Origin: Lotus japonicus | Lineage: Eukaryota > Streptophyta > Magnoliopsida > Fabales > Fabaceae | DNA: 64,000 bases | Direction of reading: 5' to 3' | Assembly (NCBI RefSeq): GCF_012489685.1 | Contig: NC_080042.1 | Coordinates: 3,660,501-3,724,500 of the forward strand | Shown: positions 32,661 through 43,808 of the stretch, piece by piece | How the letters are laid out: each line of letters begins with the position of its first letter | Position numbering within the stretch: the first letter of the stretch is position 1 | The notes under the pieces: generated by a model | What the model saw: only the letters and a program-made list of their open reading frames with translations | What the model was told of the DNA's origin: nothing | Database searches by the model: none | Translations under genes and position numbers: made by a program

Positions 32661-33197
32661 TTGGAGTTGACCCTCGCGTCTTCTGTGTGTGTTTTGGCGG
32701 ACAACGCCTTTTGTCAGATGTCCATTGCGGACTGGTTCACAATGGTCCACCCTTCGGTGGGGATTAGATACGAGATGATTGACCAGGACGACCCCGGTTC
32801 GTGGGTGGTTGACCCCGCTAGCCATCGAGCGACGTACTCGGGGCGGATTATGGAGGACCATGTAGATAGGGTAGGATACTTGACGTCAAGAGTGCTGCGG
32901 AGATGCACTGTCAGTTTCAACTTGCCACCAGGTGTGCATTGCGGGCCAGGAGCAGGAGGACCACCACCACCACCGTTATCTTCGGATGAGGAGGATCCCT
33001 CAGAGGAGGAGCCAGTGGTAGTGCCTTCTGCAGAGTCCAGTTCACCCATCGTTGCTGTTATAGATGATCATGGATCGGGCCCTAAGCTCGTGAGTCCAGC
33101 ACCGGAGCGCATCGCTGTGGCGAGAGGAGGACGGGTAGTGTATATAGACTTGGTCGTTCTGGATTCGGATTCAGACGACGATCATGCTAGCATGTAG
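32661..33197 (+). other. 178-codon ORF inside the solo LTR, unknown
   Basis: The longest plus-strand frame in the LTR. It has a conserved-looking first half (WFTMVHPSVGIRYEMIDQDD, YLTSRVLRRCTVSFNLPPG), a proline run followed by the acidic SSDEEDPSEEE, and an end with IAVARGGRVVYIDLVVLDSD. The sister LTR keeps both outer parts (MELTLASSVC and the IAVARGG region) but has lost the middle by a deletion. The start may be internal to a longer spliced protein. No known domain is recognised. Confidence 0.4.
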
Positions 33198-33838
33198 GTT
33201 TGGAGTGCTGGTGTGAGCTCCTCGAGATAGGATTAGTGTAGGAGTAGAGTCTTAGCTCTGACTGTCATTTGTTTCCTTTGGGACAGGGTAGTTTCCCACC
33301 TATAGCTTTTTGTGTGGTTTCCTTACGGGAATCACAGAGAGTTGGTTGGACTTAGGAGGTCTTGTTTCAGGCCATTGGGTCAGCTTATTCTCAGTTTTGA
33401 GGGATGGTGTTGCGGACATTTACCTTTTTCTTTTGGATTGTACTTATTGCCTACGGGCGTTACTCTCTTTTACTTTCCGTCACTGGAGGCTACTCGTGAC
33501 GAGGTTGGGTACTTACGGCGGGGGCTGTTATATATATTGTATATTAGTTCTGTTGTCTTTCGCTTTTGGGTTTTATTTACTTCAGTCTTGTCTATGTTTA
33601 TATTCTAGACGAAAAAAAAAAAAATTCACGTTTTTCCGCATTAGTTTATTTTTGGTTACTAAAGTGACGCCACCGAAATCGGGGTGTTACACTATCGCAC
33701 TGACAATATGCGGCTTCTAGAGCGACAGAGACGCGGTTTGAGCGTGCGTTCGAAAGAGGTAATTTCGGATTTCATAATTTCCTTCGGTCTGAATAGATGT
33801 GGGGGGGGGGGATATGAATGACAATTCCCGCTTATTAA

Positions 33839-34139
33839 TTGATGATAATTTTTAAGGCTTTTTTTGTTTGAAGGAAATAAAGGTGAAGGAAAGAAAATAC
33901 GAAATTCAGGAGATTAATTTGGACTGCACCTTAGTCTAAATTCATTTCTCGGTTTTTGTATTTTCTTTCCTTCCCCTTTTTTCCCTCCAACATTGTGGTG
34001 TGAAAATTCATTCCTCGGGAAATGAAAGTGACAACATTGTGGTGTGAAAATTCCTTTGGTGGTCTTCGAGTCCATTGATGCGTGTCTCATACTTTAGCTT
34101 CCCTACTTAGATGACATGACTCTTAAACCTTAAAAAATA
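33839..34139. repeat. Fold-back segment and 22-bp direct repeat, no gene
   Basis: ggaaagaaaatac (about 33887-33901) is inverted at 33957-33971 (gtattttctttcc), forming a long hairpin. caacattgtggtgtgaaaattc occurs at about 33989 and again at about 34033. The stretch is non-coding and probably a small MITE. Confidence 0.5.
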
Positions 34140-34453
34140 CTCCCTCCGTTCCTGATCTTTTGTTGTTTAAGGTTATGCACATGGTTTAAGAGTGCAATCA
34201 TTGATATATTTGTTGACATAAACACCCCTATTTAATGTTCTCTTATAGTGAAGAGAGAGAATAATAGTTATTGGTTAAGAAATTTGTTATGATTTTGATT
34301 GGTGAAAATAAGAGGTGGAAGGTGAGAGGTATAGTATTAAATGAGGGTATATATGAAATAAATTGAGAAAAAATGCATTGGATTTGTAAAACAACAAAAG
34401 TTTTGGAATTTAGGCCAAAAGTTAAAACAACAAAAGATTAGGAACGGAGGGAG
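34140..34453. mobile_element. Stowaway MITE (314 bp)
   Basis: The ends ctccctccgttcc and ggaacggagggag are flanked by TA (34138-34139 and 34454-34455). It has internal inverted copies of atcttttgttgttt / aacaacaaaaga. It is related in ends but not in interior to the copy at 7429. Confidence 0.92.
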
Positions 34454-34600
34454 TAATATAGGTACTGATTGTAGTACTGGTGTGAGTTTTCCTTGTGTGT
34501 TTTAACTTTTAACTTTTAAGGGTGTTTCTAGGTAGGACTTTTCAATTGACCCAGTTGCGCATTTCTATTAATTCATTTTCTTTCTTTCCTGTGTTCATTA

Positions 34601-34785
34601 TGAGTAATGATATATACACATCTCTTTTTTTAAACACTTCATTTCCACCTTTTTTTATTTCTACCTCTCTCTTCTTATCATCTATCACATCTCATACTTT
34701 CTCTCTCTTACCTTTTCTTTTCTTTCTATCTCTCTCCTCATTCCACCTCTCCACCTAAAGGGAGAGGTGTGTATGAAACTTTATC
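34601..34785 (+). mobile_element. Small MITE, pyrimidine-rich
   Basis: It runs from gatatatacaca to gtgtgtat with a tatttctac.tctct...tatcacatctcat core. A related copy lies in opposite orientation at about 62885-63058. It is non-coding. Confidence 0.5.
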
Positions 34786-34876
34786 CGTTCATTATAGCTT
34801 TAGGACTTTGGAAGATTACTCACCCACCCTCTACTTTGTAGTATACCCTTTCGTTTATAGATTATTATTTCGACAT

Positions 34877-35245
34877 AAATAAGTGTTTGGTCCCTACAAT
34901 ATAGATTTTTTTTGTTTCTCGTCCCTAAAAAATATTTTATTTGTTTAACATCCACCCAAAATTATACCTACGTTTTATTTTTTTTAGACCTTTTTCCTTC
35001 ACTTTCCATCAAAACTAAATAAAATAAACACAATTAATGCAAGAGCATAAATGAATAACACAATGATCATTTGACATAATAACCATTTAACTCATGTCAC
35101 GTGTAATTCCATTTAATTTGGATGAAAACTGTGACGCCAGAGATAAAAAAAAACATGTAATTTTTTAAGGATGTTCAAACATAAAAATATTTTCCAAGGA
35201 TGAAAAATAAAAACAATATATTTTACAGGGACAGACACTTATTCA
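34877..35245. mobile_element. MITE with inverted repeats of about 80 bp
   Basis: The left arm aataagtgtttggtccct...tttaacatcc is matched inverted by the right arm ggatgttcaaac...agggacagacacttatt. The arms are diverged and the TSD is unclear, so the superfamily is not assigned. Confidence 0.6.
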
Positions 35246-36013
35246 AGCATGAATAATTAATGGCGAAATAGGCAAGAAACTATATTGGGCAAAAATACAG
35301 GTGGAACATCCTTTTATCAATCATGGGATGGGCTGTGGTCCTTATTCTACAACACGTATGACATTATTGGAAAATAACTTTTCACACCCACGTATATAGG
35401 AGAGCGATAACAAGATATGATGAGTAATATACTACATTCGTTCTATAAAATTTTTGTTTAAAATTGTGGTATTTTACTAAAAGAATTTAATGGATATACA
35501 TTATTGGTGTAAAATACTATTATTTAATTTTACTAGTATCAATTACGGCTATTAAATTTTTCATTAGATATAGAAGAATGTAATTTTTTTTTGAAATGTA
35601 ATTTGAAAGGAGTTGTGGTTGGTTAATATGAAAACTAATCAAAATTTATTAAACGAGGGTGTCTAAATTTTTTTTAGAAAAAAGTCTTTCTTTTATAATT
35701 TAACAAAATTAAATACAATAAAGAGAGACTAATATATAACAATATTTGTGAAGCAGATGTAGTAATAAAAAAAGAAAATTATCAATAGAAAATTAATGAA
35801 ATAATGATAAAAAAGTGAGTGCGAATGAATATATAAATATCAAAGTTCTTTTGCTTGTTAATGCGGAATACTCACTCACACAGGATGAAATATGAAGTTA
35901 GAAAGTTTCATCTATTTTATTCAGTGACGAATTCTGAAATTATTAATCAAGAGAACATTATACTAAATTAAGTTAAATCTTAACTAATCATATTATTTTG
36001 AAAACATCAAGTT
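35246..36013. other. AT-rich DNA, no gene seen
   Basis: Non-coding sequence between the MITE and the Tat retrotransposon. The last five bases, caagt, are that element's target duplication. Confidence 0.6.
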
Positions 36014-36825
36014 GTTTACGGTGATATTTGGTAAACAAACATTCTCCAAATTCGACTAAAAAAAGTTTAAGAGTAAGGGGTTCTTTTGGAAAAACGTCTT
36101 GACAAAGTGGTGTGTGTAACGTGATTCTCGACGAACAAATGTTCAAAGGTTGAATTCGTAACTTAAAACAAATATTCAAACGTGTTGGAAACTGAATTTC
36201 ATTGAACAAAATGGGAAAATTACACAAAGTGAGTCGAAAAGCTGAAAATTACATTCAAGTAAAGGATATCGACAGAAATTCACATGAACAAAGCAACAAG
36301 TTTAAAGCATTAAATGCAGGAATCATAAATGGCTAGTTCTGCAACATACTCCTTCATGATCACGTTCGGCTCGTTGAGTCTCTATGATGTGGACATATGA
36401 GCTTTTTAGTGAGTTTTTGGAGTTGAGTTGGGAACCCTTTTTCTGAATGAGCTTCCTCTATTTATAGGATTCCATTGCCTCACATGTCCTTGGCGGTTTT
36501 TCCTTTCTGCTGGATGAATTAGTGGACTTGGTGATCCACGATCTCTTACTTGCACTAGAAGCTTCTTACATCGTTGGGGAAGGGTGTACCTCAACTGCTC
36601 GCCTGCGTCGTGGGTGGCCATCGTGGGTGGAGACACGCTCCTCTAACCGTTTTTGTTGCAACGTGGGTATGCGCACGTGCCAATTGCCCGCTTTTCTAGT
36701 AACTGCTTTCAACGCTATGCTCGTCGAATTTTGCCATTAACTTCACTTGTACTTTTCTAGCTTCTCCTAAGCCAGTCCTCGACTAGCTTGTGTCTACAAG
36801 TCTTGAGCCAAATTTTGGGTCAACA
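36014..36825 (-). repeat. 3' LTR of the Tat element
   Basis: In plus-strand reading it begins tgtttacggtg and ends gggtcaaca. A minus-strand TATA box (ctataaatagagg, rc near 36456-36470) fits the orientation. The adjoining internal sequence on the minus strand, attttttggggcatc (36826-36840), is the likely polypurine-tract equivalent. Confidence 0.92.
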
Positions 36826-37142
36826 GATGCCCCAAAAAATGTAGGTCTTCGACTACCATATCCTGGGGAGGCCAAGCATTTTTTGAGTCTGACAATTTTG
36901 ATAAATTGAATATTGGAAATTCAAACGGTTTGCAATCCTGGCCATTCATCCTTGGGTCCTATCAATAGCCATAATGTCTGACTCTCTTGCTGACAACGTT
37001 AGCCTTTTTTACTAGGGCCATGATTGCCCTTTTGCCTATAAGCTTGGATAACGGCAGTTTTAATAATAAAATAACTGCTTTGGACCTCAAATTTTATACA
37101 TTATAGCATAATGCAACTTCAATCCCGCTTCTTCTTGAGGCC

Positions 37143-37150
37143 TATAAATA
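37143..37150 (+). promoter_or_regulatory. TATA box of the antisense PMD gene
   Basis: cctataaatacccc lies 107 bases before the first ATG, on the opposite strand to gag-pol. It gives the extra gene its own promoter inside the retrotransposon. Confidence 0.65.
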
Positions 37151-37256
37151 CCCCATTAGAGTTTTTTCCAAGCTTTATGCACTTTCAACCTTCCATTTCT
37201 TCTTAAAACTCTCTGCAACTTCTTGCCTTCTTCAGTGAAACCCTCAATCGCTTCCC

Positions 37257-40200
37257 ATGGCCTCTAATCCCAGCAAGATCGTTCCTTTGGCTTCTGAACT
37301 CAAGTTGGACGACTCCAAGAGTGTACCCATTCCAGAGCCACCATATGACGAGGAGAAGCGGGCTATCTGGAAAATCCCAGGTACTCATTCCTTTCTCTGT
37401 TAATGGTACTTTACGCGCCATTTTAGGTCCTTTGAAAAAAGTAAAGAAAGGTGAACCCAATAGTCTTCATGATAAGCATGAAACGTTTCACCCTAGTATT
37501 CGAGGAGAAGAACTCATTTTAGCTTTTCGATCCTCTTATCGCATGCCTTTCTTGGCTGACCCTAAAAGAGCTTTTCATTCTGCCCTTCTCAATCCATCTT
37601 CCAAGGAGGGAGCCTATCTCAAATGGCTCAACAGAATCAAAGCTCAGAAAAAAGAACATTGGAAGAATGTTGGGATTTTCGACTTGATCCAGTTGTCGAG
37701 ATCTCCTATCTCGTATAGCCCGGCCATTTGCTGAGTTCGTTTTATTTTTGGGAGAGGTCTACCAACTGTTTCCATGACCCTTTTGGTATGATCACCCCAA
37801 CCCTCCTTGATGTAACTGTGATCGCTGGTCTATGGCCGATTGGTGATGATTATCATTATACTCCTGCCCCAACCAAGCCAATTGCGATCTCGACTGATAA
37901 TGTCTCTTTTAGTCGATTTATTAAAGAGCATTATGTCAAGAAAGGTGAAGTATCTGATGCTGAACATGTTGCCTTCCTTCTATACTGGCTTTCTGCTTAT
38001 GTCTTATGTACCAAATCTTTCAGAATCCCTGCCAAACTCTTACCCTTAGCCAACCTGCTTCATGTGGGTCGAGAAATTGCCATGGCTAGGCTGGTTCTTG
38101 GCAACCTCTACCAGATGATAAGTGAAGCCGTAGCGGATCTTCAGAATCCCAAAGTCGCTTCTCTGAATGCAGCCGGCCCTTTGTGGTTGCTTCAACTTTT
38201 GCTGAATGCAGTCTTCGAATCCCTCTTGTCGGTCAAGGAAAGCCCTCCTCCATTCTCTAACACAAGGATTGACGCTCACAGGCTCGAAACTTTGAACCCT
38301 CCTTATGTTGCGTCTAACTTTGAAGCAGACTTTAGGAAATACTTTACTATGTTTTTCGAACTGAAACACTACCGGTTCAGTTTTTCGCCTTATAGCAAAG
38401 CCACTCATGACCCTTTTGGCTAAGGAATTCTTATCCCAATGCCTATGATCTAGAGTCACTCAAAGAGCACCACATCAAACTCTGGCAGACCATTCTATCT
38501 CCTCGAGTTTTAACCATATGATTTGCCAATAATGATCATACCCTATGTGGCTACAATCCTCAGTTGGTTTCTTGACAATTTGGATTAAGCCAGGCTTTGC
38601 CTAACACACTCTTTGATCAAAGCCTTGTCCTTTATCCAGGTGTCATTACCAGAACCATCCCTTTCGACACCACTGTCCATTTCTACAACAAGAAGCTGCT
38701 CAACCTCAGTCCCTTCCCCTATGTCTCTTCTTACTATGTCACCAAGGCATTTAAGACATGGTGGTCTGGGTATTGGACTGAGATTTCGATGCCTCTCGTG
38801 GATTGTCTTTAATGCATGACTGAAGCTTTTCTTTTGCAGAACCAGACTTCGAAGAAGACCAAAGGTGTGCACCTGGCCGAAATCAATGCTTTCCAAGAAT
38901 TCTTCAGTTAGTATATTTTCCAGGTCTACTCCTCCGAGAAACTGTTGATCATTCCTCTTGATGAGGATGGTCTATCTTTTGTGATTCGAAAAACCAGCTT
39001 TAGGTTTCCACCTATGCCTACTTGCAGGTTCGCTCTAGCTTTCCCTCTTGTTTTACCCAAATGGGTTGATGATGTTTGTATGATCAATATTCTTAATGAG
39101 GCATTGCCTCCTCGGAAGCGAGTGACCAGGACTAAATATTACCTGTGGAATTTCCCATATTACGTGCCGGTCGAAATCTTCAACCACATATCGCTGAACT
39201 CGCGTATTGGTCAAGGTAAACATTTCGACTTGGCTTTTACTATGCCATTTGCCACTTAACCTTTCTATTACTTCACTGCTGCAGCTGAAGCCATTCCTCA
39301 ACCGACTCCTCAGGCCTCTCTTCAAGTGCCCCAAGTCTCTCAGGCTGCAATCGAGATTGAAGCCATGACGGGGTTGCCCTTGCTGACAAGCTTGCTGTGA
39401 CCAAGGTATCTTTACTCGAGCTTTTTCTGCTCTTTCTGTGTACAGTTGTTGTACTAATCTTTTGTTCCATTGCAGAGTCGAAAAAGGAAGGCTACTCCCA
39501 CCACTTCTGCTAGTTTTAAAAAGACTAAAGGGACTGGTGGTTCAGCCGTGAGCAAGGCTTCTCCAGCTAAGTCTGTTAGCCACCCTGAGACCACTGTTGA
39601 AGGGGATGGTCGCCAAACCACTGAAAAGGTATGGTCTTTTTGCAAATGTTGTGGCTTCTTTTGATATTTCACCTAGAGGGTTTCTCACTTTCCCTTTGCT
39701 TTCTCTTTCAGGGTGAAGCCCAAGAACATTCTGCCTCTAGCCCTCCACCTCAGGAAGATTCTCCCGCTCCTAAGCCTACTCGGTCCAAACGCAAGCCTGT
39801 CGAGAAATCTCCTCAGGTTGCATCCACTCCAATGGTTGAGGAGGCTTCATCGGCTGAAGGGAAGAAAACCAAGGTGAAATCTCGTCGCAGGTATGGAAGC
39901 AAATCATCTCAGCTTTTCAAAGGCTCATGTGACTCCAGTGCTCTTAAGGAAACTGCTTGCAAGGTAATCATTTGTTGATCATGATTCTTTTATTATGTTT
40001 TTGTCTTTTGTACTATGGCGTTAAGGATTTTTGCTTTCCTTCTCTAGAGGGTTGGCATGTCTAAAATGGCTGTTCCTAGAGCCATCTTGATACCTTCCAA
40101 ACTCCCACCAGTTATTCTGTTGAGTTCTTGGAGCAGTTTGGACTCTTCGAGTTCGAGTTGTCTAGATTCCAATGAACTAGACCCTGTGTGGGAAAAATTA

Positions 40201-41304
40201 ATGTTCTATTTCAATTCGAAGCCAATTGCTTGGCAACACCCTGGTTGTGAGGCTTACTACACTAAAGAGTGTCGAGATAATTTTTCTGATTTTCCTCCAC
40301 ATGATACTCAAGCTACTGCTCCAACTGCTCCTGAACCAAACACTCCTCCTGTCGAAGTTCAGCATGATGAAGATGATGTGCCTTCCATCGTCCAGCATGA
40401 CCAAGTGCTTGTTCCAATGCCTCCTCCAAAGGCTACTGCTGCTGTTGTCCAAGCCTCGACACAAGTGAGCCCTTCTCCCAAGGCCAAATAAGACTCTAGT
40501 GTTGCTAGGCCTTCTCCACCAGCTAAGGGGGATTCAGCTTCTTCGAAGGCGGCAACGTCATCTCGTGCATCAAGTGAGCAGCTTGACGCTCTGTTTACCC
40601 AAAATCTTCTTGCTGCTATTCAGGGCTTTCTTGATGGCACTTTGGAACTCGACTCCCCACCACGCCAAACTGATGTTGCTGAAACTGCTCAATCCAGTGG
40701 GGTGGCCAGTGCCAAACAGATCGAAGAAAGCCTGGCTAAGCTCAAAGGCATTATCTTCGATGAAGGCTTTCTTGGTCAAATTCAGGCCGACTCCCAAGCT
40801 AGCCACGAGGTTAAAGAATTGCTCAACTTTCTCCTTGGCCAACAACTCGACCAGACTCAGGCGGCTAATCTTGCTGAATTTTTTAATTTTCTGATTGATA
40901 CTTTGGCTGCCTTTGATCAGGACAAGAGTGTGGGTCAGATTATAAAGGCTAAAGGAGCATAGGTTACCTCTAACACAAGTCGAATTTCAGCCATGAAAGA
41001 TGAACTTGTTCAACTGACTGCTAGGAAGGCCTTGATAGCAGCTGATTTGTCGAGCATTGATGCTAGGCTTGATGAACTTCAAAGGGAAATGGCTAAGCTG
41101 GAGAAGGACAAGGCAGCCTTGGTCGAGGAAAGCCCCTCCATGAACAACCGCCTATTTGCTATTGCTGATGATTGCAAAGTTCTGCTATTGTCGACATCCA
41201 GGCTTGCTAAGGAAGTTGAAGCTGACAAGCTCGCCAAGCAGAACCTGGAGGCCAAAATTGCCACTGTTGCTGATCAACTTGACTCTTTCAAGTCGAAGTT
41301 TTAA
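37257..41304 (+). pseudogene. Antisense extra gene (aORF) with plant mobile domain, decayed
   Basis: It starts with ATG at 37257 (MASNPSKIVPLASELKLDD). The PMD follows in pieces to about 39260: FHDPFGMITPTLLDVTVIAGL, SDAEHVAFLLYWLSAYVLC, HVGREIAMARLVLGNLYQM and GPLWLLQLLLNAVFE. After it come lysine/proline/serine-rich exons with likely introns at 39628-39711 and 39963-40047, then a charged coiled-coil C-terminus (40993-41304). Extra genes of this kind, antisense and between integrase and 3' LTR, are known from Tat-lineage elements; their role is unresolved. Frameshifts (near 37380 and 37730) and several in-frame stops show decay. Confidence 0.8.
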
Positions 41305-41718
41305 GCTTTCTCTCCTTAACTATTTGTTAGCATGTAACAATGACTCATGATTTTGGATGGCCTTTGTTACCAACTTTTGTAATGCTGACCTGCAATTTAA
41401 TTTCGACAATGACTTTTGTGTTTGGATTTGGCATGCATGAAATCTGACACGTATTGCCAAGCGATTTCTACGTTTTACCATACGCTTTTATGTCTTTACT
41501 TTCAGTAGTGTTTGAATTTACACCGTCCAAAGCGTTCCAATGCTTCTTCTTCTAAGTCGTTGCTTGACTCCTTCGAAATAGGATCATTTATGATATTCTG
41601 TTACCATATTCTGTTAATGCTAGAACAACTTCCTATCCCTGCGGTGGTGGCCTAGGTGGCTCTTGGCAATAGGGTAGAATCTAATAACTGATTGCCATGC
41701 ATTTATTCCATTAGTTGC
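41305..41718. other. Spacer between the two antisense genes
   Basis: Non-coding. It holds the 3' flank of the first antisense gene and the promoter region of the second. Confidence 0.5.
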
Positions 41719-41725
41719 TATAAAT
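41719..41725 (+). promoter_or_regulatory. TATA box of the second antisense gene
   Basis: gctataaatgaag lies 84 bases upstream of the ATG at 41803, followed by a CT-rich leader. It parallels the promoter at 37143. Confidence 0.6.
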
Positions 41726-41802
41726 GAAGTCATTTTTACTCTTCTTCAATCAGTAACTCCTCCAAAGTCTGTTTCTTCCTCAGCAAACTCCATTCTATAG
41801 CC

Positions 41803-42210
41803 ATGGCCGGTCGTGCTCTTCTTAACCGAATCCGGTCCTTGGCCTTTGAAAGGGACCTCTTCCAAGCCATGTACTCGTCTCACTCCGGGGTTGAAGAGCT
41901 AATAACACTCATCCACCAATTGCTGCAAAGGGGGATCATTGCTTGCTTGAGAGTCCCACTTCTGTAATTCTTGGGGCTGCTAAACGAGGCTATGCTCTTG
42001 TATGAAGAATACAACCAACTCTCTGTGATGGTGTTCTTTGAAGAACACCAAATTGGTGAGAAGATGGAGGAGTTCGACCAACACCAAGCTGCCCTAGGCC
42101 AGGCGGACCCTGAAGAGACCAAGGACTTGGCTGGGAAGATCTCTGCCGCTGCTCTTGATGAGTTGAATTCTCAACAGGAGAAATCTCGTCTTGAGGGTCA
42201 GATGGAATAG
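41803..42210 (+). pseudogene. Second antisense gene, small coiled-coil protein
   Basis: The ATG at 41803 opens about 54 codons (MAGRALLNRIRSLAFERDLF) to a stop. A second frame (41971-42210) then continues with LYEEYNQLSVMVFFEEHQ and an E/Q/A-rich helical end, to a TAG at 42208. The parts look like one protein of about 135 residues split by a frameshift. No family is recognised. It has its own TATA box and points towards the integrase gene. Confidence 0.5.
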
Positions 42211-42349
42211 GTAGTGGGGCGCACAGAGCCTCTGAGGGTTAGATATGATGCCTATAGGGCAAACCCTCCTTTTTAGTTTTTTTCCATACTTGTAATGTTC
42301 CATTCGATTAATAAAACACTTTGATTTGGCAATACTTGTTTTACTATAT

Positions 42350-43808
42350 GCTTATACGATTTTAATTTCATGCAACATTGGCTTATACTCTTTCAAGTAC
42401 TTTCCATTTACTGTTACACGTCGACATTGACGACTCAATTCCTTAACCGGATAAGCGTTGTTAGAAAGCACTTTCTTGACTTTGAATGGACCTTCCAAAT
42501 TAGGGGCCCATTTGACGTAGTTTCAATCTTTTTTATCCATTGGCAGAATGACTTTCCAAACGTAATCACCAACAATAAAAGATCGAATTCTAACCTTTTT
42601 GTTATACGCTTTTGCAATACGATCCTTTTGTCTAGTTAAAACTTCTAGAGCCAATAATCGCTCTTCGTCAAGATTAACCAACTCATCGAGCATCATACTT
42701 CAATAATCTTCGCTAGGGATCTCTTCCTGCCTCTGGGTTCTACAAGATTGCAAATAAACTTCTGCTGGCAGCACTTCCTCCTGACCATATGCTAGTCAAT
42801 TGCCCCCGTGGCTTCCTTAGGAGAATTTCGATAAGCCCATAGAATCTGGCCTAAAGTCTCATGCCAGCTTTTGGGTTTTCGACCCACATGCTTTTTGATT
42901 AAACTGATCAAGGTCTTGTTGGGAGCTTCCACCTGGCCATTTTCTTGGGCATAGTAAGGAGTTGAAGTTAGGAGCTTAATGCCCCAAGACTCTGCGAATG
43001 ATGCTACTTTACGACCTACAAACACCGTGCCTGGGTTTGTTGTGAGTGATTCAGGCAAGCCAAAGCGGTACACAATGTGATTTTGTATAAAATCGATCAC
43101 TGTTTCTTGAGTAACGTTTTGTAATGGAATGGCCTCCACCCACTTAGTGAAGTAATCTATAGGCACGATTATGTATTTGTGTTGCTTTGATGAAGCTGGA
43201 TTAATTTCACCAATTAAATCTAAGACCCAACCCCTGAATGGCCATGGTTTGATGATGGAATGCAATTCGCTGGCTGACACATGCTGGATCCCTGCATGCT
43301 TCTGACAATCTTGGCACCCCTTTGCATATTTGATGCAGTCTTTTATGATAGTTGGCCAGTACATCCCTTGTCGAAATAAGATCCACTTCATTTTGGCTCC
43401 TGCTTGATGAGCGCCACATAAGCCGTCGTGCACAGCTGAGATCGCTACGAAAGCATCATCCTTGCTTAAACACTTTAACAAGGTTCCATCAATATTTTTC
43501 TTGAACAATTCGTTGCCCATGATGGTATAACTTAAAGCCCTGTACTTGATTTTCCTGTCTGTGGTTCCTACAGGATTTTGTAGATAGTCGACAATTGGTT
43601 TTCTCCAATCATTGACTGTTAGGTTATCAATAACCAGGATGTCGAGGTCCAGTGGATTTAACTTTTCTTTGACCTTGATCAATTCCTTCAACCTGTCTTT
43701 ATCTACCAAGTACCCGGACGCGATTTGTGCCAATTTGTTGGCTTCTTGGTTGTTTATCCTAGGTACGTGGCCGATCCCTGCTTGGTCGAAATTGGCTAAC
43801 AGCCCCAT
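42350..43808 (-). pseudogene. Tat element integrase
   Basis: The minus-strand frame contains the HHCC-type zinc site (H..H....CKYAKGCQDCQKH, about 43310-43430). The core follows with WVLDLIGEI at the first Asp position, IDYFTKW and the Glu of the VEAPNKTL segment. A C-terminal region rich in W and basic residues (WAPNLEGPFKV, about 42490) continues in shifted frames to about 42350. It inserts cDNA into the genome. The catalytic DDE is altered in places (for example TTNPGTVF), in line with decay. Confidence 0.85.

Larger units (their letters stand above)
29447..33691 (+). mobile_element. Solo LTR, 4.2 kb (family B), TSD ctatc
   Basis: It starts tgtaagacccaag, ends atcggggtgttaca and has perfect 5-bp TSDs (ctatc at 29442-29446 and 33692-33696). 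It is the longer sister of the LTR at 18238. It carries a TATA box at 30105-30112, a 78-base exon-like block at 30916-30993, a minisatellite at 31703-31992 and a 178-codon ORF at 32661-33197. It inserted in the right subterminal region of the PMD-carrying MULE. No internal genes remain. Confidence 0.9.
25571..33829 (+). mobile_element. MULE-type transposon carrying a PMD gene, split by a solo LTR
   Basis: The left end ggaaattgttattcaga...cacatctattcagacc and the right end, read inverted, gggaattgtcattcata...cacatctattcagacc, are inverted repeats. The 9-base flanks are gtttattaa (25562-25570, also at the outermost junction 22670-22678) and gcttattaa (33830-33838), 8 of 9 identical, as for a Mutator TSD. 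Without the nested LTR it is about 4.0 kb. It has a plus-strand PMD gene and a minus-strand small gene but no MULE transposase that I can see. Direct and inverted copies of a gacgctcc..aaggtgcg motif lie inside both ends. Confidence 0.72.

Noticed and set aside
32714..33049. Minus-strand ORF of 111 codons
   Set aside because: It is the shadow of the plus-strand ORF at 32661-33197 through its proline/acidic repeat region; the plus-strand frame is longer and parallels the sister LTR.
18238..33691. Reading the two similar LTRs as one complete retrotransposon with the interval as its internal region
   Set aside because: Each LTR has its own perfect and different TSD (actgg and ctatc), and the interval contains a MULE and no gag-pol, so they are two independent solo LTRs.
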